Positions 62,623-64,000 of a stretch of DNA of 64,000 nucleotides are shown here, in pieces. A program made the translations under genes and the position numbers. The notes beneath the pieces were generated by a model. That model did no database searches, was not told where the DNA came from, and was given only the letters and a program-made list of their open reading frames with translations. Each line of letters begins with the position of its first letter. Within the stretch, counting starts at the first letter, position 1. The stretch is from DIGJ01 sp041739345 (lineage in GTDB: Bacteria > Bacillota > Clostridia > Lachnospirales > Lachnospiraceae): positions 1-64,000 of the forward strand of contig JBGSNZ010000009.1 of assembly GCA_041739345.1 (NCBI GenBank). The letters are read 5' to 3'.

Positions 62623-63276
62623 CTAGATTAAATATTTCATAATCTCGCTAGGGTTTTCGATGATTGCCTGTGGGTGAAATTCTTCCAACTCCACTCTTTC
62701 TCGAAATCCCCATAATACTCCAATCGTAAACATGTTTGCCCCAAGACCAGTTTTCATATCTACATTGGTATCACCTACATAAATGCATTGTTCCGTCTTA
62801 ATCCCTAATTCATTTGCAGCACCAATGGTACTAGTTGGATCTGGTTTTTTAGGAATTCCATCTTTATGACCTACAATAATGTCAAAATAGTTTTTTTCGA
62901 ATAAAGTTTCTGCCACATCAATGGTACGAAGATGAGGTTTGTTGGAGATAACTCCAATTTTTATTCCCTTTTCCTTCAGTGTGTCTAACAATTCCTTTAT
63001 GCCCGGAAAAACTTTTACCTGGTAGGTACAATCTTTTTCAAAAAACTTTTTATACTCAGTATAAGCTTTTTCAAATAGATGGCACTCTCCATCTCCCGCG
63101 GCCTTTAGTGCTTTTTGAATCAGCGTATCTGCTCCATCTCCCGCAAAATACTTATATGCTTCTATCGGCTGCGGTTGAAGCCCCACTGATTTAAGTGCTT
63201 TATTTCCTGCTACTGCAATTGATTCTACCGAATCTGCTAACGTGCCGTCAAGGTCAAATAGTACACATTTAATCAT
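62623..63276 (-). CDS. HAD-family phosphatase (phosphoglycolate phosphatase-like)
   Basis: 217 residues from the ATG at 63276, 8 bases after GGAGG; the upstream ATG is too close to the site. Nucleophile Asp in MIKCVLFDLDGTLADS, motif II GVISNKPHLRT, Lys in KKPDPT and motif III CIYVGDTNVDM. The cap domain type fits Gph/PpaX-like enzymes. The substrate cannot be assigned. It overlaps the end of the helicase gene by 8 bases, so it is translationally coupled. Confidence 0.9.
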   Translation of the reverse strand: MIKCVLFDLDGTLADSVESIAVAGNKALKSVGLQPQPIEAYKYFAGDGADTLIQKALKAAGDGECHLFEKAYTEYKKFFEKDCTYQVKVFPGIKELLDTLKEKGIKIGVISNKPHLRTIDVAETLFEKNYFDIIVGHKDGIPKKPDPTSTIGAANELGIKTEQCIYVGDTNVDMKTGLGANMFTIGVLWGFRERVELEEFHPQAIIENPSEIMKYLI

Positions 63277-64000
63277 TTGCATTCCTCCAAAAAACTTCTA
63301 CAATATCTCGCATTGAATGCACATCCACTAGCTTGTTTGGGTACCATTCTTTCGGAAACAGACGATTGTATTGCCAATTGGTAAATCGCTCGTCCAAAAG
63401 AAGAATAACACCTTTATCCTGTGCTGTACGAATTACTCTACCAGCTGATTGTAACACTTTATTCATGCCATTGTAAAGGTACGCATAGTCAAAACCCGCA
63501 CCTTTTTTTTCCTGATAATAATTTCGAAATAGTTCTCTTTCGTTACATACCATCGGAATTCCGGTACCGACAATAATAGCTCCAATCAAGCTGTCATTTT
63601 TCAAATCTATTCCTTCTCCAAAAATACCACCCATAACACACATTCCAATCTGTGTTTTGTCACTTACTTTCGTAAAATTAGATAGAAATTGCTCCTTCAT
63701 TTCTTCTGACATACCCTGTGTTTGTACCTGAATTTCACAATCCTCAAGATTCATTAAATACGTTGCTACCTGATTCATCATTTGATAAGAAGGAAAGAAT
63801 GCAAAATAATTTCCCTTCTTTCCCTTTGACAAGGTCGTAATGTAATTTGCAATCTTTTGAAACTCCGTCTCGTTGCGACTTTTGTATTTTGTACTAACAT
63901 CTGGAGCAATCATAAGTAATCTCTTATTTACATCAAATGGAGAAGGAGCGTAGACAGCATAGTCGTCCTGTGTTCCACCTAATTGTTCTTTATAATACTG
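63269..64000 (-). CDS. DinG/Rad3-like ATP-dependent helicase, C-terminal part (cut by window)
   Basis: The frame is open to the window edge, so the N-terminus, including Walker A, lies outside; about 243 residues are visible. GKKGNYFAFFPSYQMMNQVA begins the second helicase domain. MGGIFGEGIDLKND is motif V-like, and KVLQSAGRVIRTAQDKGVIL with LLLDERF is the Rad3/DinG motif VI region. It is a superfamily 2 DNA helicase, probably for repair or R-loop/DNA structure removal. The methionine at 63913 is internal, since the reading frame continues upstream with helicase-like sequence. Confidence 0.85.
   Translation of the reverse strand, partial: QYYKEQLGGTQDDYAVYAPSPFDVNKRLLMIAPDVSTKYKSRNETEFQKIANYITTLSKGKKGNYFAFFPSYQMMNQVATYLMNLEDCEIQVQTQGMSEEMKEQFLSNFTKVSDKTQIGMCVMGGIFGEGIDLKNDSLIGAIIVGTGIPMVCNERELFRNYYQEKKGAGFDYAYLYNGMNKVLQSAGRVIRTAQDKGVILLLDERFTNWQYNRLFPKEWYPNKLVDVHSMRDIVEVFWRNAND

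Overview
The window looks like chromosomal DNA of a low-G+C, strictly anaerobic, polysaccharide-degrading Firmicute of the Lachnospiraceae / Clostridium cluster XIVa type (Lachnoclostridium phytofermentans-like). This rests on AT-rich third codon positions, strong AGGAGG-type ribosome binding sites, very large secreted multidomain glycoside hydrolases with bacterial Ig-like repeats, a YesM/YesN-type sensor system, and a selenium-linked molybdenum hydroxylase/purine gene set typical of purine-using clostridia. The species guess is inference; no 16S rRNA or other marker gene is present.

Layout. (1) 1-355: start of a leftward gene cut by the window edge (possibly an IS transposase) and the first copy of a structured repeat. 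(2) 355-15.7 kb: a purine/ureide-type accessory locus built around a divergent promoter. Leftward: ssnA, ygfK, a YgeZ-like hydantoinase, a MoeA-like protein, moaC, an XdhC-like protein, moaA, a MOSC protein and ridA. Rightward: a YheO/DauR-like regulator, then ygeX (diaminopropionate ammonia-lyase), ygeY (M20 hydrolase) and ygeW (knotted carbamoyltransferase). (3) 15.8-28 kb: housekeeping and small genes. These include a MIF-like protein, a HAD-GNAT fusion, a Thr-rich lipoprotein, a three-gene DNA-repair operon with LexA-like boxes in its promoter, a NarL-type two-component system, tRNA-Thr(CGT), a run of unrecognised small genes, DegV and an HD-GYP protein. (4) 28-56 kb: extracellular and signalling functions. 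There is a 1567-residue Ig-like surface protein, a CYP152-type P450 peroxygenase, a split AICAR formyltransferase plus PurO-type IMP cyclohydrolase, a GH127 protein, an ABC-F ATPase and a CmpB-family membrane protein. A sugar-binding lipoprotein / histidine kinase / AraC-type regulator trio and a giant GH2 beta-galactosidase complete this part. (5) 56-61.6 kb: the three-subunit xanthine dehydrogenase-type molybdenum hydroxylase and guanine deaminase, each preceded by its own purine-riboswitch-like leader with an overlapping terminator. (6) 61.6-64 kb: a degenerate HD protein, a HAD phosphatase and the C-terminal part of a DinG/Rad3-like helicase.

How it fits together. Guanine deaminase (guanine to xanthine) and the molybdenum hydroxylase form a purine-degradation route. 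Both have purine-sensing leaders that should switch expression on when ligand binds. The distant 0.3-15.7 kb locus supplies molybdenum cofactor synthesis and insertion (MoaA, MoaC, MoeA-like, XdhC, MOSC) and amide/ureide processing enzymes. The GH2 gene sits directly upstream of the binding-protein/kinase/regulator trio, which suggests sugar-induced control of hemicellulose or galactoside use.

Most notable non-coding signals: three copies of a covarying, MITE-like structured repeat whose 3' ends all abut the stop codon of a convergent gene; a near-perfect 173-bp palindrome between the P450 and purine genes; and two variant purine riboswitches with unusual J3/1 sequences.
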